Below are positions 6,008 to 6,029 of a stretch of 6,029 bases of DNA, one piece after another. The position numbers and the translations under genes were made by a program. The notes beneath the pieces were generated by a model. It saw nothing but the letters and a program-made list of their open reading frames with translations. It did no database searches and was not told the DNA's origin. The stretch is taken from contig JALXCG010000421.1 in the NCBI GenBank assembly GCA_026991065.1, positions 1 to 6,029 of the forward strand, read 5' to 3'. Position 1 is the stretch's first letter. Every line of letters starts with the position of its first letter. The DNA is from Gemmatimonadota bacterium. GTDB taxonomy: Bacteria; GCA-2686955.

Positions 6008-6029
6008 ATGAGCAAGCAGAAGATGACAC
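6008..6029 (+). CDS. Start of an unidentified downstream gene (partial)
   Basis: An ATG at 6008 opens the frame MSKQKMT and runs off the right edge. AAGGA at 5996-6000 lies seven bases before it, a well-placed ribosome binding site; a second purine run, GGGAGG, is at 5981-5986. The lysine-rich start is seen in several families, including small transposase subunits, but seven residues are too few to identify it. Confidence 0.45.

Noticed and set aside
1-6029. CRISPR arrays, tRNA or rRNA genes
   Set aside because: No regularly spaced identical DNA repeats and no cloverleaf or rRNA-like sequence were seen; the repeats found are protein-level and diverged at DNA level.

Overview
The window comes from a moderately GC-rich bacterium. 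Two exported proteins with Shine-Dalgarno-led starts, a sigma70-like promoter and an insertion-sequence transposase all point to Bacteria. The phylum cannot be fixed from the sequence. The protein types (tail-fibre-like repeats with GIGTT-x-P motifs, FG-GAP calcium loops, a secreted M23 peptidase) are common in large environmental genomes such as Myxococcota, Planctomycetota or Acidobacteriota, but that is inference.

Left part (1-758, minus strand): a DDE transposase open reading frame that runs off the left edge. It has no stop inside the window, so it is easily overlooked, and the long plus-strand frames over it are shadows. Its N-terminus is uncertain because the frame is closed upstream by a stop at 759-761, and it may be frameshifted. 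From 759 to about 1225 I see no convincing gene, but there is a good promoter (1044-1072, plus strand). From 1226 to 1792 there is a protein-like but frame-broken stretch that I read as a probable gene remnant of unknown function.

Centre (1839-5641, plus strand): two intact genes 59 bp apart, probably co-expressed. The first encodes a secreted zinc peptidase of the M23 (LytM/lysostaphin) type followed by three copies of a short beta-rich repeat. The second encodes a 914-residue mosaic fibre protein. Its order is signal peptide, FG-GAP-like calcium loops, five perfect-register 10-residue repeats, a phage tail-fibre-like LDSSQFLRSD segment, three GIGTT-x-P modules, a long GVYG-type glycine-rich solenoid and a C-terminal domain with the YLTPIG signature. 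Together they look like a cell-surface or secreted fibre module with an associated cell-wall or peptide hydrolase. That functional link is inferred from adjacency and from the kind of repeats each protein carries.

Right part (5642-6029): an intergenic region with two strong GC hairpins (5689-5726, 5740-5758), a very GC-rich stretch, then a short AT-rich island (around 5951-5968) leading to a Shine-Dalgarno and an ATG at 6008 that probably starts the next gene.
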